A DNA stretch of 64,000 nt from NCBI RefSeq assembly GCF_001514195.1, contig NZ_KQ948737.1, positions 310,001 to 374,000 of the forward strand. Reading direction: 5' to 3'. This document shows positions 1 to 9,676 of this stretch, in pieces (the stretch's first letter is position 1; each line of letters starts with the position of its first letter). The notes under the pieces are model-generated. The model did not search any database. It was not told the origin of the DNA and saw only the letters and a list, made by a program, of their open reading frames with translations. Source of the stretch: Streptomyces griseorubiginosus. GTDB lineage: Bacteria; Actinomycetota; Actinomycetes; Streptomycetales; Streptomycetaceae. The position numbers and the translations under genes were made by a program.

Positions 1-100
1 CACCATCGAGCGTCTCCTCGACCGTGACCTCGAATCGGGCGACCAGCGCACCGAGCTCCACGTGGCACTCACCGCGCTCGACGTGCTGCGAGCCGGCTGA
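1..100 (+). CDS. C-terminal end of a PucR/CdaR-type transcriptional regulator (partial)
   Basis: An open frame from base 2 to the TGA at 98-100 encodes the last 32 residues of a protein that begins left of the window. The sequence (a leucine-rich helix, then RDLESGDQRTELHVALTAL) resembles the end of the PucR C-terminal helix-turn-helix domain, where a segment like GRDLxDPxDRLELxLALRAL follows the recognition helix. Family membership is inferred from this short tail only. The gene faces the convergent TPR-protein gene, about 43 bp away. Confidence 0.55.
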   Translation, partial: TIERLLDRDLESGDQRTELHVALTALDVLRAG

Positions 101-143
101 CACGGGCTCCCTTGGCAGCCGCCCACGTCGGTCCGCACGGGGT

Positions 144-1502
144 TCATCCCGCCGTCAAGCGCGACAGCTCCGCGGCCGCCGCAACAGGGTGACCCTCCCT
201 GCCCATGTCCTCCAAGTGCCCGGCCAGCGCTGCCAGCGGGCGGCAGAGGTCGTGGTGGGCCGCTTGATCGCCCTGCGCGAGGGCCAGATGCAGGACGGTG
301 ATCGCGGTCTGTGCCCACCCCTCGCCGTGCTCACGCAGCCAGTCCTGCGGATCTTTCAGGAGATGGCGGAAGACGGCGTAGTACAGCAGGTGGCTCTCCA
401 GTGCGAGGCGCCAGGCCACCTCCTGGTCGCCCTCCGCGTGCCGCAGTCCTGTTGCCAGGTGGCCCAGGCGCCGGGCGTACGGCGCGGCCGTGGCCAGGTG
501 CGGCACCCGGCCCGTCACCGACGCGGACTCTCCGGCGGTGAGGGCTCGGTGGAGGGCCTCGACGGGCTCGCCCAGGGCCGCTCCCGCTTGGAGGATCGCC
601 TCGCCGAGAGTCACCGGCACACCGTGGGCCAGGATGCGTTCCTGGCCCGGTACGGCGTCCGGATCGAGCTGGGCGGCCTGGACGAGCAGTGGCGCCGCCT
701 CGTCCGGGCGGCCCGCGGCACGCAGGTGCACGCCGGTGCGAGCCAGCGCGCCCGCGAGGTCGCCCCAGCCCTGCTCGGCGACGCTCAGCGCGAAGCCGTC
801 CACGGCCAGGGCATGGTCCCAGTTGCCCTGGGCCGCTTCGATGCGGGAGGCGACCTCGGCTGCCATGCCGGTGGCGTAGCCGAGGTGCGCACCGGGGTCG
901 CTGCCCACGGTGTCGATCGCGTCCTGGTACCGGCTCAGGGCCTGTCCGGCACAGTAGAGGGCCTGGTCCGGGTCACCGTGCTGTGCCTGGACCACCGCGA
1001 CCATGCTCAGCACGCGGGAGAAGTCCAGCGAGAGGGGCGGCTCCGCGGCCTGCAACCCGGCTCCCGCGTACGCCTCCACGGCCAGGTCGGCGTCGGTGAG
1101 CGCGGAAGCGGCGTGCCCGGCCAGGGAGTGTGCCGTGGCGCGGCGTGCGCGCACATCGCCGATGCGTGCCGCCAGTTGAGGTGACGTGGGTCCGGACCGC
1201 TTGTAGCGGAGTTCGCTCTCGTCCAGCGAGGCCACTGCCTCCTCGATCAGCTCCACGCCGATCTGCGAGGACCCCACGGAGTAGAGCAGCGAGGCGAGTT
1301 GCTCGTTCAGCCGCTCGTCGTCGGGGTGGGAGGCCAGCTCCGCGCGCAGGACCTCTGCCGCCTGGCCGTGCTGGTCCAGCGACTGCAGAAAGAGCCGACG
1401 ACGTTCAGCGCCCTCGGCCTGCTGAGCCTGCGAACGGGTCTGCACGCCTTGCCAGTACAGCTCGTACACCCGCGACTGCCAGCCGTCGGCCGACGCAGCC
1501 AT
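144..1502 (-). CDS. Tetratricopeptide-repeat protein, function unknown
   Basis: This 452-residue protein is alpha-helical and rich in Ala, Leu and Glu. Several segments look like TPR helices, for example the stretch around residues 50-70 (DQHGQAAEVLRAELASHPDD) and later copies such as ALAVDGFALSVAEQGWGDLA. There is no signal peptide, membrane segment or catalytic motif, so a cytoplasmic protein-protein interaction role is likely. I chose the ATG at 1502 because GAGGGGG lies just upstream; an in-frame start at 1535 would add 11 residues of low quality. It is divergent from the small gene at 1728, with about 225 bp between that holds no recognised site. No specific partner can be named. Confidence 0.7.
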   Translation of the reverse strand: MAASADGWQSRVYELYWQGVQTRSQAQQAEGAERRRLFLQSLDQHGQAAEVLRAELASHPDDERLNEQLASLLYSVGSSQIGVELIEEAVASLDESELRYKRSGPTSPQLAARIGDVRARRATAHSLAGHAASALTDADLAVEAYAGAGLQAAEPPLSLDFSRVLSMVAVVQAQHGDPDQALYCAGQALSRYQDAIDTVGSDPGAHLGYATGMAAEVASRIEAAQGNWDHALAVDGFALSVAEQGWGDLAGALARTGVHLRAAGRPDEAAPLLVQAAQLDPDAVPGQERILAHGVPVTLGEAILQAGAALGEPVEALHRALTAGESASVTGRVPHLATAAPYARRLGHLATGLRHAEGDQEVAWRLALESHLLYYAVFRHLLKDPQDWLREHGEGWAQTAITVLHLALAQGDQAAHHDLCRPLAALAGHLEDMGREGHPVAAAAELSRLTAG

Positions 1503-1727
1503 GCGCACCCCCTCGCCACCTGTGAAGGCGCCCACCCTACTCGAACACCCGCACGTTTAAGGCGCCTTCGGGGCCACGGGACGTCGACCGGATACCGTGT
1601 GCCACGAGGCAGGTGGCTTCGTAAGTGAGTTGACGCTGGATGCGGGGCGTCCGCCGTCCGGCAACAACAGCCACCACACGAGCCCGGCCTGCGCAGCCGG
1701 ACTGGACACGGAAGGGGCGGGCATCCC

Positions 1728-2129
1728 TTGAGCTGGTCGATGTTCAGCTTCCGCGGGCACTGGGCGCACGCACACAACGTCCAGCAGGAGACGTTCATGG
1801 CGCTGGCAGCCATGTACGTCGAAGCCGACCCCACCTACCGCGCGGTGCCGTGGCTGCGCGAATGGCAGGCCTTCTGGCTGCAATCGCTCGGACGGCAGGC
1901 CAACGGCCTCAGCCACATCGGCGCCGACGAGTACCTCACCGACGACGGGCGCGTCACCCACTTCCGGGAGTTCCTGCGCGACTACGAGTCGTGGCTCGTC
2001 GCCTCGGAAGGCCCGTTGCACACGGCCGCCGGGCTCAGCGCCGAGAAACTCCTCGACTTCACCCGGACCATCGACGCCGTCCTCGCGGGCGACGAGACCC
2101 ACCCCGACGTCCAGCCCGTCCAGCACTGA
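1728..2129 (+). CDS. Hypothetical small protein
   Basis: I do not recognise this 133-residue protein. It is rich in aromatics in the middle (VPWLREWQAFWLQSLGRQ) and acidic at the end, with no signal peptide or membrane helix. GC at third codon positions is high throughout, which supports coding. The start is uncertain. TTG at 1728 has GAAGGGG 10 nt upstream. ATG at 1740 has no clear ribosome binding site. ATG at 1797 has the best-spaced GGAG (1787-1790) and would give 110 residues. It stands alone between the divergent TPR gene and the secreted beta-helix gene. Confidence 0.5.
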   Translation: MSWSMFSFRGHWAHAHNVQQETFMALAAMYVEADPTYRAVPWLREWQAFWLQSLGRQANGLSHIGADEYLTDDGRVTHFREFLRDYESWLVASEGPLHTAAGLSAEKLLDFTRTIDAVLAGDETHPDVQPVQH

Positions 2130-2253
2130 GGAACCAGACTCCCTCCAAAGAGCCGGCGATGTCGACTTTCGTCGACGACACCGATACCTCGGACCGACTG
2201 TGCTCCCCCTCGCGCTGCCCCAGGGTGGAACCTCCGTCCATCCAGGAGGCAGC

Positions 2254-4248
2254 ATGGCGATCTTCCGAACGCGGGCAAGGACAGGTCTCATCACGCGTAC
2301 GGCGGGGGTGATCGGGCTCGCGATGGCGGCCGCGGCCTCTCCGGTGGCGGCCTTACCGGCCCCGACGGCGGCTCCCACGCAGCTGTATGTCGCGACCTGG
2401 GGCAAGGACTCCTGGCCCGGCACCCTGGAACGGCCCTTCGCCACACCGGCCCGCGCCCAGCAGGCCGTACGTGCTCGGGCTCCGCGGATGACGTCGGACC
2501 TGGTCGTGAACCTGCGCGGCGGGACGTACCGCCTGAAGGCACCGTTGCGCCTGTCGGAGGCCGCGGGGGACTCCGGCCGGAACGGCCACCGGGTGATCTA
2601 CCAGGCGTACGACTACGGGACACCGCGGCAGGAGCGGGTGACGATCAGCGGCGGCCGTCGGATCTCCGGTTGGCGGCCGGACCAGCGGCTCAGGGGCTTC
2701 TGGCGCACGGAGGTGGGCAGCCTCGAGACCCGCCAGCTGTACGTCGGAGACCGGCGCGCCACGCGGCTCGCGGGCAAGGGTGCGGGCTTCCCGGGCACGC
2801 TGAAGGCGACCAGCACCGGTTACGTCACCACCAGTGCCGTCCCGCGGACCTGGCGGAACCCTGGCGACGTCGAGTTCGTGTACCGAGCCGGCTATCTCGA
2901 GGGCCGCTGCGGCGTCGCAGAGGTCTCCGCGAGCGCCCGTCGGACCACCATCAGGATGGACCAGCCCTGCTGGAGCCTGGCCCAACAGCTCTACGGCGGA
3001 ACGGAGTTGCTCGAAGCGCCGACCAGCGTGGAGAACTCCCCCAGCTTCGCGCACAAGCCCGGAAGCTGGTATCTCGACCGCTCCCGGCCCGGACACCACC
3101 AGCTGCTCTACCTCCCGCGGCCCGGGGAGGACATGCACCGGGCCAAGGTGGTCGCCCCGGTCCTGGAGTCCCTGGTCACCGGCACCGGCCGTCCCGGGCA
3201 CCCCCTCCATGACATCGGCCTCCGCGGCCTGACCTTCGCGTACGCCACCTGGCGTGCCCCCAGCGAGCCCGCCGGGTTCCCCTCGGCGTGGAGCATGTAC
3301 CTGCGGCCCGGACGGGGCGGGGACGCGAGGACGCTCACGGTGCCCGGCACGGTCGCCTTCCGCACCGCCGAGCGGATCGCCGTCGAGGGCAACCGCTTCA
3401 CCCACCTCGGCGCCCAGGCACTGGAGCTCTCCGAGAACAGCTCGTACAACGTCGTCGACGGCAACGTCATCACCGACGTCTCCGACGGCGGCATCCTCAT
3501 GGGAGTGGTTCCGCCCGACGAGAAGGGGACCAACCGCGGCAACAGGATCAGCAACAACTGGATCCACCACATCGGCGTGGAGTACCGCGCGGCCTCCGGC
3601 ATCTGGGACTCCGCGACCCGGGAGACCACCCTCGCGCACAACCAGGTCAACGACGTGCCCTACTCCGGCATCCTCTCCGGGCCCGCCGACGACCTGCGGG
3701 GCATCATGCGCGGCAACCGCATCCTCGACAACCGCGTCTTCGCCACGAACCGGATCCTGGTGGACGGAGGCGGCATCTACCTGCGCGGCGAACAGGGCAC
3801 CTCCTTCGCCGACGGCGCCGTCATCAGCGGCAACGCGGTCACCGACAGCAGGTACGGCGAGTGGAACGTCGGGATCTACACCGACGACAGCACCAACTGG
3901 GTCACGGTGGATCGCAACACGGTGTACGACTACGTCGCGTCCATCGGCGGATGCAGCGAGGAGTGGGGCGACCGCCCGGTGCGGAACGTGCGCTACCGCG
4001 GCAACTTCTGGGACGACGCCGTGCCCGAATGGGTCGCCCGACGGGATTTCCCCGGCGCCTGGCCCCCGGCCAACGCTCAGCACCCGGAGGAGGGGTGCGG
4101 AGAGCCCCACCACCTCGCCTTCAGCGGCAACACCCTGCTGCCCCCGGGCCACCCCGGCCGGGCCTGTGCCGCGAACGCCGCCTGCGCCGCCGTACTGGAG
4201 AACTCCGGACCGCTCCCGTCGTACCGCCAAGGCCTGGGCCTGCACTGA
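2254..4248 (+). CDS. Secreted right-handed parallel beta-helix protein
   Basis: This 664-residue protein has an N-terminal signal sequence with a basic start (MAIFRTRARTG), a hydrophobic core and an AAALPAPTAAP-type end. A segment starting YVATWGKDSWPGT, typical of pectate-lyase-like enzymes, follows. The body has many short beta-helix coils (GNRFTHLGAQALELSENSS, NNWIHHIGVEY, GNRILDNRVFA, GNAVTDSRYG, DRNTVYDYVAS), so it probably acts outside the cell on a polysaccharide or as a wall-associated helix. No lyase catalytic set could be assigned. ATG at 2254 is chosen because a perfect AGGAGG lies at 2244-2249. Codon 34 (2353-2355) is TTA, so translation may depend on the bldA tRNA. Confidence 0.85.
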   Translation: MAIFRTRARTGLITRTAGVIGLAMAAAASPVAALPAPTAAPTQLYVATWGKDSWPGTLERPFATPARAQQAVRARAPRMTSDLVVNLRGGTYRLKAPLRLSEAAGDSGRNGHRVIYQAYDYGTPRQERVTISGGRRISGWRPDQRLRGFWRTEVGSLETRQLYVGDRRATRLAGKGAGFPGTLKATSTGYVTTSAVPRTWRNPGDVEFVYRAGYLEGRCGVAEVSASARRTTIRMDQPCWSLAQQLYGGTELLEAPTSVENSPSFAHKPGSWYLDRSRPGHHQLLYLPRPGEDMHRAKVVAPVLESLVTGTGRPGHPLHDIGLRGLTFAYATWRAPSEPAGFPSAWSMYLRPGRGGDARTLTVPGTVAFRTAERIAVEGNRFTHLGAQALELSENSSYNVVDGNVITDVSDGGILMGVVPPDEKGTNRGNRISNNWIHHIGVEYRAASGIWDSATRETTLAHNQVNDVPYSGILSGPADDLRGIMRGNRILDNRVFATNRILVDGGGIYLRGEQGTSFADGAVISGNAVTDSRYGEWNVGIYTDDSTNWVTVDRNTVYDYVASIGGCSEEWGDRPVRNVRYRGNFWDDAVPEWVARRDFPGAWPPANAQHPEEGCGEPHHLAFSGNTLLPPGHPGRACAANAACAAVLENSGPLPSYRQGLGLH

Positions 4249-4427
4249 CAGGACAGCCGAGTCGTCTGCGCCTCTCGGTCGCGCTTCACCCGTTTCAGGG
4301 GAGGCGGGGCTCACTCGGCAGATCCGAAAATGGCAGACGGTAACCGCTCGCCGACGTAAGCGTCCGCCATCGAGGGGCGCGGTGTGGAGGTCGTGGTGCA
4401 CGCATCGCGCGACGTTTCACAACGGCC

Positions 4428-4790
4428 ATGACGGTCGACGAAGGCATCTCCCGTGTCGCGGTGCCGTCCCCCGAGACCCGGGACCGCGTGCCGACGGACC
4501 TGCCGGAACGCGGGGAGCCGCACCGGCAGCCCCGGCCCGGCTCACCCCAGGACGACGACCTGGCCGTTCGCGACATCGTGGCCCGGCTCGCGGCCGCCTG
4601 GCCCGCCGTGGCCGAGACGACCGTCGAGGCGCTGGTGGCGTCCACGTTCGAGTCGTTCCGTGAGGCGAAGGTCAGGGCCTACGTGCCCATCCTGGTCGAG
4701 CGCCGGGTGCGCGGGGTGCTCGGCGCGCTCTGCCGCGACACGCCGTCCGGCCCCGGGAACGGCCGGTACGAGGGCGAGGAGAGGAAGTGA
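4428..4790 (+). CDS. Small three-helix-bundle domain protein
   Basis: This 120-residue protein has a disordered, Pro/Arg-rich N-terminus (about residues 1-45), then a helical domain: VRDIVARLAAAWPAVAETT followed by VEALVASTFESFREAKVRA and VPILVERRVRGVL. This matches a family common in actinomycetes annotated as a three-helix-bundle dimerisation domain. Its biochemical function is not established. The stop is 6 bp before the PPK2 gene, so the two are probably co-transcribed. ATG at 4428 has no strong Shine-Dalgarno sequence. Confidence 0.65.
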   Translation: MTVDEGISRVAVPSPETRDRVPTDLPERGEPHRQPRPGSPQDDDLAVRDIVARLAAAWPAVAETTVEALVASTFESFREAKVRAYVPILVERRVRGVLGALCRDTPSGPGNGRYEGEERK

Positions 4791-4796
4791 CGGGGC

Positions 4797-5768
4797 ATGT
4801 CGGACAAGAGGGCCGCGCGCATCGCGGACTTCATCGAGCCGCTGCGGGTGGAACCGGGGTCGAAGGTCCGGCTGCCCCGTGACTTCGATCCCGGCTACAA
4901 GGCCGGTCTGAAGAAGGGGGACGCCGCCGCGCTGCTGCGGTCCGGGGTGGAGCTGCTGGCCGAGTACCAGCAGCGGCTGGCCGCCCAGAACACCTACGGG
5001 GTGCTGCTGTGTCTCCAGGCGCTCGACGCCGGCGGCAAGGACGGCACGATCCGCCATGTGATGAGCGGCGTCAACCCGCAGGGCGTGCGCGTCAGCAGCT
5101 TCAAGGTGCCCTCCAGCGAGGAGCTGGACCACGACTACCTGTGGCGTTACGCCCAGCGGCTGCCCGCGCGCGGCGAGATCGCCATCTTCAACCGCTCCCA
5201 CTACGAGGAGGTGCTCGTCGTACGGGTGCATCCCGAGCTCCTCGTCAGGCAGAAACTGCCCGATGCCGCGCGCGGACCGGGCAGGTGGAAGCGGCGGTAC
5301 CAGGAGATCAACGACTGGGAACGCCATCTCACGGACAGCGGGTTCAAGGTGGTGAAGATCTTCCTGAACCTGTCGAAGGAGGAGCAGCGCGTCCGTTTCC
5401 TGAAGCGGATCGATCTGCCGGAGAAGAACTGGAAGTTCTCCGCGGCGGACGTAAGGGAGCGCGGGTACTGGGACGACTACCAGAAGGCGTTCTCCAAGAT
5501 GCTGTCGGCCACGAGCACGCCGTGGGCGCCGTGGTACGTGGTCCCCGCGGACCGCAAGTGGTTCGGGCGCCTGAGCACGGCGGCGATCCTGGCGCACACC
5601 CTGATGGAGATCGACCCCCAGTACCCGCGGCTGCCGGAGGCGGACCGCAAGGAACTGCTCGTCGTCAAAAGGGACTTGGAGCGTGAGGCGCCGGAGGGTC
5701 TGCCGGCGGACCCGTACGCGGCCCGGCACCCTGAGGCCCGTCGGGCGAAGACCCGCGGCCGGGGATGA
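4797..5768 (+). CDS. Polyphosphate kinase 2 family (polyphosphate:nucleotide phosphotransferase)
   Basis: This 323-residue protein has the PPK2 fold markers: a Walker-A-like LDAGGKDGT at about residues 76-84, the downstream RHVMSGVNPQGVRVSSFKVPS segment, the lid region FNRSHYEEVLVVRVHPE and the conserved WKRRYQEINDWE and FLNLSKEEQRVRFLKR blocks. Family members move phosphate between inorganic polyphosphate and nucleotides in the cytoplasm, usually to regenerate NTPs or NDPs from polyphosphate; direction and subclass cannot be read from sequence alone. GAGGAAG about 9 nt upstream supports ATG 4797. It follows the helical-bundle gene by 6 bp and precedes a P-type ATPase by 108 bp, suggesting an energy or ion-stress neighbourhood. 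Confidence 0.9.
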   Translation: MSDKRAARIADFIEPLRVEPGSKVRLPRDFDPGYKAGLKKGDAAALLRSGVELLAEYQQRLAAQNTYGVLLCLQALDAGGKDGTIRHVMSGVNPQGVRVSSFKVPSSEELDHDYLWRYAQRLPARGEIAIFNRSHYEEVLVVRVHPELLVRQKLPDAARGPGRWKRRYQEINDWERHLTDSGFKVVKIFLNLSKEEQRVRFLKRIDLPEKNWKFSAADVRERGYWDDYQKAFSKMLSATSTPWAPWYVVPADRKWFGRLSTAAILAHTLMEIDPQYPRLPEADRKELLVVKRDLEREAPEGLPADPYAARHPEARRAKTRGRG

Positions 5769-5876
5769 GGTCGGCGCACGCACTCAGAGGTCGGCCCGCG
5801 CACTCACCGGTACAGGCACATACGAGTGCAGGCAGGTGCGAGTACAGGCACGGCCGGCCAGGATCGGAGGCAGTCG

Positions 5877-8639
5877 ATGACGGTACAGCCGCAGTCCAGA
5901 ACCGCACCGTCGCGGCCCGCACAGGACGACTGGTACGCACGCTCCCCCGCGGAGCTCCTGGCGGCCTTCGACGTCGATCCGGGGGTCGGGCTCAGCGCGG
6001 CACGGGCCGCCGACCTGCGGGCGAGGAACGGCCCCAACGCCTTGCCCGAGGAGAGCCGTACGCCGGCCTGGATCCGGTTCCTCGGGCAGTACCGCAGCTA
6101 TATGCAGATCGTCCTGGTGGCCGCGGCGGCCGTCTCCCTGATCATCCAGGAATGGACGACCGGGATTCTCCTCATCGTCCTGACCTTGGTGAACGCGGTC
6201 GTGGGGCTGCGCCAGGAGGGCAAGGCGGAGAGCGCGATGAACGCGCTGAAGTCGATGATGAAGACCACGGCACGGGTGCGCAGGGACGGCACGGAGGCCG
6301 AGGTCCCCGCGGAGGATCTCGTCGTCGGCGACGTCGTACTGATCGCGGCCGGGGACCAGGTGCCGGCCGACGGACGGATCATCGAGGCCAGCGCGCTCCA
6401 GATCGACGAGTCGGCGCTCACCGGCGAGAGTGTCCCGGCGGCGAAGGACTCGGGCACCCTGCCGGGTGGGCGGCGGCCGCCACCCGGTGACCGCACCAAC
6501 ATGGCCTTCATGAACACGCCGGTCACCCATGGCAGCGGCCTGGTCGTCGTCACCGGCACCGGCGCGGACACAGAGCTGGGCAGGATCTCCGGCATGCTCT
6601 CGGTGACCGAGAAGGAGGTACCGCCCCTGACCCGGGAGCTGGACCGGCTCACCCTGTGGATCACGGGGGCGGCAGGGCTCACCATGATCGTGATGTTCGC
6701 CCTGGGGCGCAGCCGTGACCAGGCCTGGGACGTCCTGTTCGTCAGTGCCGTCTCCCTGGCCATCGCCGCCATCCCGGAGGCCCTGCCGACCGTCACCCAG
6801 GCGATCCTCTCCGTCGGAAGCCTCAACCTGGCGCAGCGGAACGCCATCGTGAAGGAGCTGCCGTCGGTCGAGACCCTCGCGTTCACCTCGGCGATCAACT
6901 CGGACAAGACCGGCACCCTGACGATGAACCAGATGACGGCCGTCGAAGTGCTCACTCCCACCGACCGGTACACGGTCTCCGGCACGGGCTACACGCTGGA
7001 GGGCCGTATCCATCACGCCGCCGGCGCCGCCACCGACATGGAGGACGCGATCCTGCCGTACGTCGTGGCGAGCGACGCCCGGCTGGTCGGTGGCGAGGTG
7101 GTCGGCGACCCCACCGAGGGCGCGTTGCTGGTGCTGGCCCACAAGGCGGGGCTGGACACCGACGCCACCGCACAGCAGTTCCCGCGTCTGGCGGTCCTGC
7201 CGTTCGCCCCGGACTACAAGCTGATGGCGACCTTCAACTCGGCCGTCGACACCGCGGGCCGTCCGGTCGTCCGGTGTTTCGTCAAAGGCGCGGCACCCGC
7301 GGTGATGGCACGGACCACAGGCGCGCTGGCGGACGGTCGGACCGTCCCGTGGGACGCCGAGTTGCAGGAGCGTGCCCGGGCGGCGACCGAGCGGATGGGC
7401 GGCGAGGGCAACCGGGTGATGGCCGCGGCCACCCGCGATCTCGCCCCGGCCGACTTCGACCCCGAAGGCGACCTGCTGGGGTACGTCACCGGGCTGCAAC
7501 TGACCAGTCTCGTGGCGATGGTCGACCCACCGCGCCCGGAGTCCACGGCCGCCGTGGCCGACGCGCAGGCGGCGCACATCCGGGTGCGCCTGATCACCGG
7601 CGACGACGTCACCACAGGCGCGGCCATCGCACGCCAGATCGGCATCCCCGGCGAGGCCGTCCTGGGCGCCGACTTCGCCGCGTTCACCGAAGAAGAACAG
7701 TTGGACCGCATCGACCGCATCGGAGTGGTGGGACGGGTCGCTCCGGAGCACAAGGTGCTGCTCGCCAACACCCTCAAGAAGAAGGGCGAGGTCGTGGCGA
7801 TGACCGGGGACGGCGTCAACGACGCACCCGCCATCAAGGCCGCCGACATCGGCATCGCGATGGGCAGTGGCACCGACGTGGCGAAGAACGCCGGACGCAT
7901 GATCCTCTCCGACGACAACTTCTCCACCCTGGTCTACGCCGTCGAACAGGGCCGTGCGATCTACGACAACCTCACCAAGTACATCCGCTTCGTCCTGCTC
8001 CTGCTGGTCACGTTCGTGCTGACGTTCCTCGGGGCGACCATCTTCAACATCGCGGCCGGCGAACCCTTCACACCGCCGCAGGTGCTGTGGATCCACTTCG
8101 TGGTGAACGCCTCCTTCGGCTTCGCGCTCGGTTTCGACCAGGAGAGTCCCGGGCTCATGAGCCGCAGGCCACGCCCGCGCGGGGAGTCGGTGCTCACCCG
8201 CCCCGTCCTGGTCACGGTCGGGCTCGCCGGACTGGCGATCACCCTCGCCCTGCTGGGGCTGATCAAGCTCGGTCAGGCACACTACGACAGCGCCGCGACC
8301 GGCCAGTCGATCGCCTTCACCGCTTTCTCCCTCTGTCTGGTCGTGGCGGCCTTCGAGTGCCGCAGCGAGACGGGGTCCGTGCTGACGGCCGCCACCTTCG
8401 ACAGCAAGCAGATGAACTGGGTGGCGCTGACCCAGCTGGTGCTGTCCGTTCTGGTCACGCAGATGGACGGCTTCCGGCGCCTGCTGGGAACGACCGAGAT
8501 CGACGCACGGCAGTTCGGCTGGGCCCTCCTGGCGGCCCTCGCCCTGCTGGTGGCATGGGAACTCGGCAAACTACTGGCCCGCCGCTCACGCGCACGACTC
8601 CGCTCCCCCGCACCGGCAGGGAATGAACCCCGACCTTGA
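5877..8639 (+). CDS. Cation-transporting P-type ATPase, P2 (calcium-type)
   Basis: This 920-residue protein has a complete P2-type layout. A cation-ATPase N-terminal domain (about residues 18-80) is followed by membrane pairs and the actuator loop with LTGES. The phosphorylation motif SDKTGTLT has Asp343. The N-domain contains KGAAPAVM and the hinge is GDGVNDAPAIKAADIGIAMG. Four to six C-terminal membrane helices follow. The M4 ion-site sequence AAIPEALP is the PEGLP/PEALP type of calcium-pump relatives, so Ca2+ or a similar divalent cation is the likely cargo; heavy-metal CPx motifs are absent. ATG 5877 is preceded by GGAGG at 5866-5870. The phosphorylation motif reads INSDKTGT rather than the usual ICSDKTGT. 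Confidence 0.9.
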   Translation: MTVQPQSRTAPSRPAQDDWYARSPAELLAAFDVDPGVGLSAARAADLRARNGPNALPEESRTPAWIRFLGQYRSYMQIVLVAAAAVSLIIQEWTTGILLIVLTLVNAVVGLRQEGKAESAMNALKSMMKTTARVRRDGTEAEVPAEDLVVGDVVLIAAGDQVPADGRIIEASALQIDESALTGESVPAAKDSGTLPGGRRPPPGDRTNMAFMNTPVTHGSGLVVVTGTGADTELGRISGMLSVTEKEVPPLTRELDRLTLWITGAAGLTMIVMFALGRSRDQAWDVLFVSAVSLAIAAIPEALPTVTQAILSVGSLNLAQRNAIVKELPSVETLAFTSAINSDKTGTLTMNQMTAVEVLTPTDRYTVSGTGYTLEGRIHHAAGAATDMEDAILPYVVASDARLVGGEVVGDPTEGALLVLAHKAGLDTDATAQQFPRLAVLPFAPDYKLMATFNSAVDTAGRPVVRCFVKGAAPAVMARTTGALADGRTVPWDAELQERARAATERMGGEGNRVMAAATRDLAPADFDPEGDLLGYVTGLQLTSLVAMVDPPRPESTAAVADAQAAHIRVRLITGDDVTTGAAIARQIGIPGEAVLGADFAAFTEEEQLDRIDRIGVVGRVAPEHKVLLANTLKKKGEVVAMTGDGVNDAPAIKAADIGIAMGSGTDVAKNAGRMILSDDNFSTLVYAVEQGRAIYDNLTKYIRFVLLLLVTFVLTFLGATIFNIAAGEPFTPPQVLWIHFVVNASFGFALGFDQESPGLMSRRPRPRGESVLTRPVLVTVGLAGLAITLALLGLIKLGQAHYDSAATGQSIAFTAFSLCLVVAAFECRSETGSVLTAATFDSKQMNWVALTQLVLSVLVTQMDGFRRLLGTTEIDARQFGWALLAALALLVAWELGKLLARRSRARLRSPAPAGNEPRP

Positions 8640-8653
8640 TTGTTGAAAGCGCT

Positions 8654-9676
8654 ATGAAGAAGATCGGGTTCCTGTCCTTCGGTCACTGGACGCCGTCGCC
8701 GCACTCGCAGACGCGCTCGGCAGCGGATTCCCTGCTCCAGGCGATCGACCTCGCGGTCGCCGCGGAGGAGCTGGGCGCCGACGGCGCGTACTTCCGCGTC
8801 CATCACTTCGCGCGGCAGCACGCCTCGCCGTTCCCGCTGCTCGCCGCGATCGGCGCACGGACCAGCCGGATCGAGATCGGCACCGGCGTGATCGACATGC
8901 GCTACGAGAACCCGCTGTACATGGCCGAGGACGCCGGTGCGGCGGACCTGATCTCCGGTGGCCGACTTCAGCTCGGCATCAGCAGGGGATCCCCGGAGCA
9001 GGTCATCGACGGCTGGCGCCACTTCGGGCATGTGCCGGCCGAAGGCACCACCGACGCCGACATGGCACGCGCCCACACCGAGCGGCTCCTCGACGTGCTC
9101 ACGGGCGAGGGCTTCGCGGAGCCCAACCCCAACCCGATGTTCTCCAACCCGCCGGGGCTGCTGCGCGTCGAACCGTACTCCGAAGGCCTCAGGGACCGTA
9201 TCTGGTGGGGATCGAGCTCGAACGCGACCGCGGTGTGGGCGGCCACGCTCGGGATGAACCTCCAGAGCTCCACCCTCAAGGACGACGAGAGCGGCGAACC
9301 GCTGCACGTCCAGCAGCGCAAGCAGATCGAGGCCTACCGTGAGGCCTGGCGGGAGGCGGGGCACACGCGTGAGCCGCGGGTGTCGGTGAGCCGCAGCATC
9401 TTCGCGCTGGTCGACGACCGTGACCGCGCGTACTTCGGCCGCGAGGCCAACTCCAAGGACCAGATCGGCTACATCGACGCCAACACCCGCGCGATCTTCG
9501 GCCGTTCCTACGCAGCGGAGCCCGACGTCCTGGTCAAGCAGCTCGCCGAGGACGAGGCGGTCGCCGCCGCCGACACGCTCCTGCTGACGGTGCCGAACCA
9601 GCTCGGAGTCGGCTACAACGCCCACGTGATCGAGAGCATTCTGACGCATGTGGCTCCGGCGTTGGGGTGGCGGTGA
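8654..9676 (+). CDS. LLM-class flavin-dependent oxidoreductase
   Basis: This 340-residue luciferase-like monooxygenase family protein starts MKKIGFLSFGHW. It has the characteristic segments AEELGADGAYFRVHHF, SRIEIGTGVIDMRYENPLYMAEDAGAADLISGGRLQLGISRGSP and a C-terminal NQLGVGYNAHVIESI. Family members use FMN or F420 to oxidise small organic substrates; the substrate here is unknown. ATG 8654 has GAAAG 4 nt upstream. The gene begins 14 bp after the ATPase stop and may be co-transcribed with it. Confidence 0.85.
   Translation: MKKIGFLSFGHWTPSPHSQTRSAADSLLQAIDLAVAAEELGADGAYFRVHHFARQHASPFPLLAAIGARTSRIEIGTGVIDMRYENPLYMAEDAGAADLISGGRLQLGISRGSPEQVIDGWRHFGHVPAEGTTDADMARAHTERLLDVLTGEGFAEPNPNPMFSNPPGLLRVEPYSEGLRDRIWWGSSSNATAVWAATLGMNLQSSTLKDDESGEPLHVQQRKQIEAYREAWREAGHTREPRVSVSRSIFALVDDRDRAYFGREANSKDQIGYIDANTRAIFGRSYAAEPDVLVKQLAEDEAVAAADTLLLTVPNQLGVGYNAHVIESILTHVAPALGWR

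Noticed and set aside
2353-4401. 682-residue open frame on the minus strand opposite the beta-helix gene
   Set aside because: It is the antisense shadow of a high-GC gene: composition is Gly/Val/Ala/Asp-rich without domains, and the plus-strand gene has a signal peptide, a perfect ribosome site and beta-helix repeats.
5784-8282. 832-residue open frame opposite the P-type ATPase
   Set aside because: It is antisense to an ATPase with all family motifs; the shadow protein is His/Gln/Asp-rich with no known fold.
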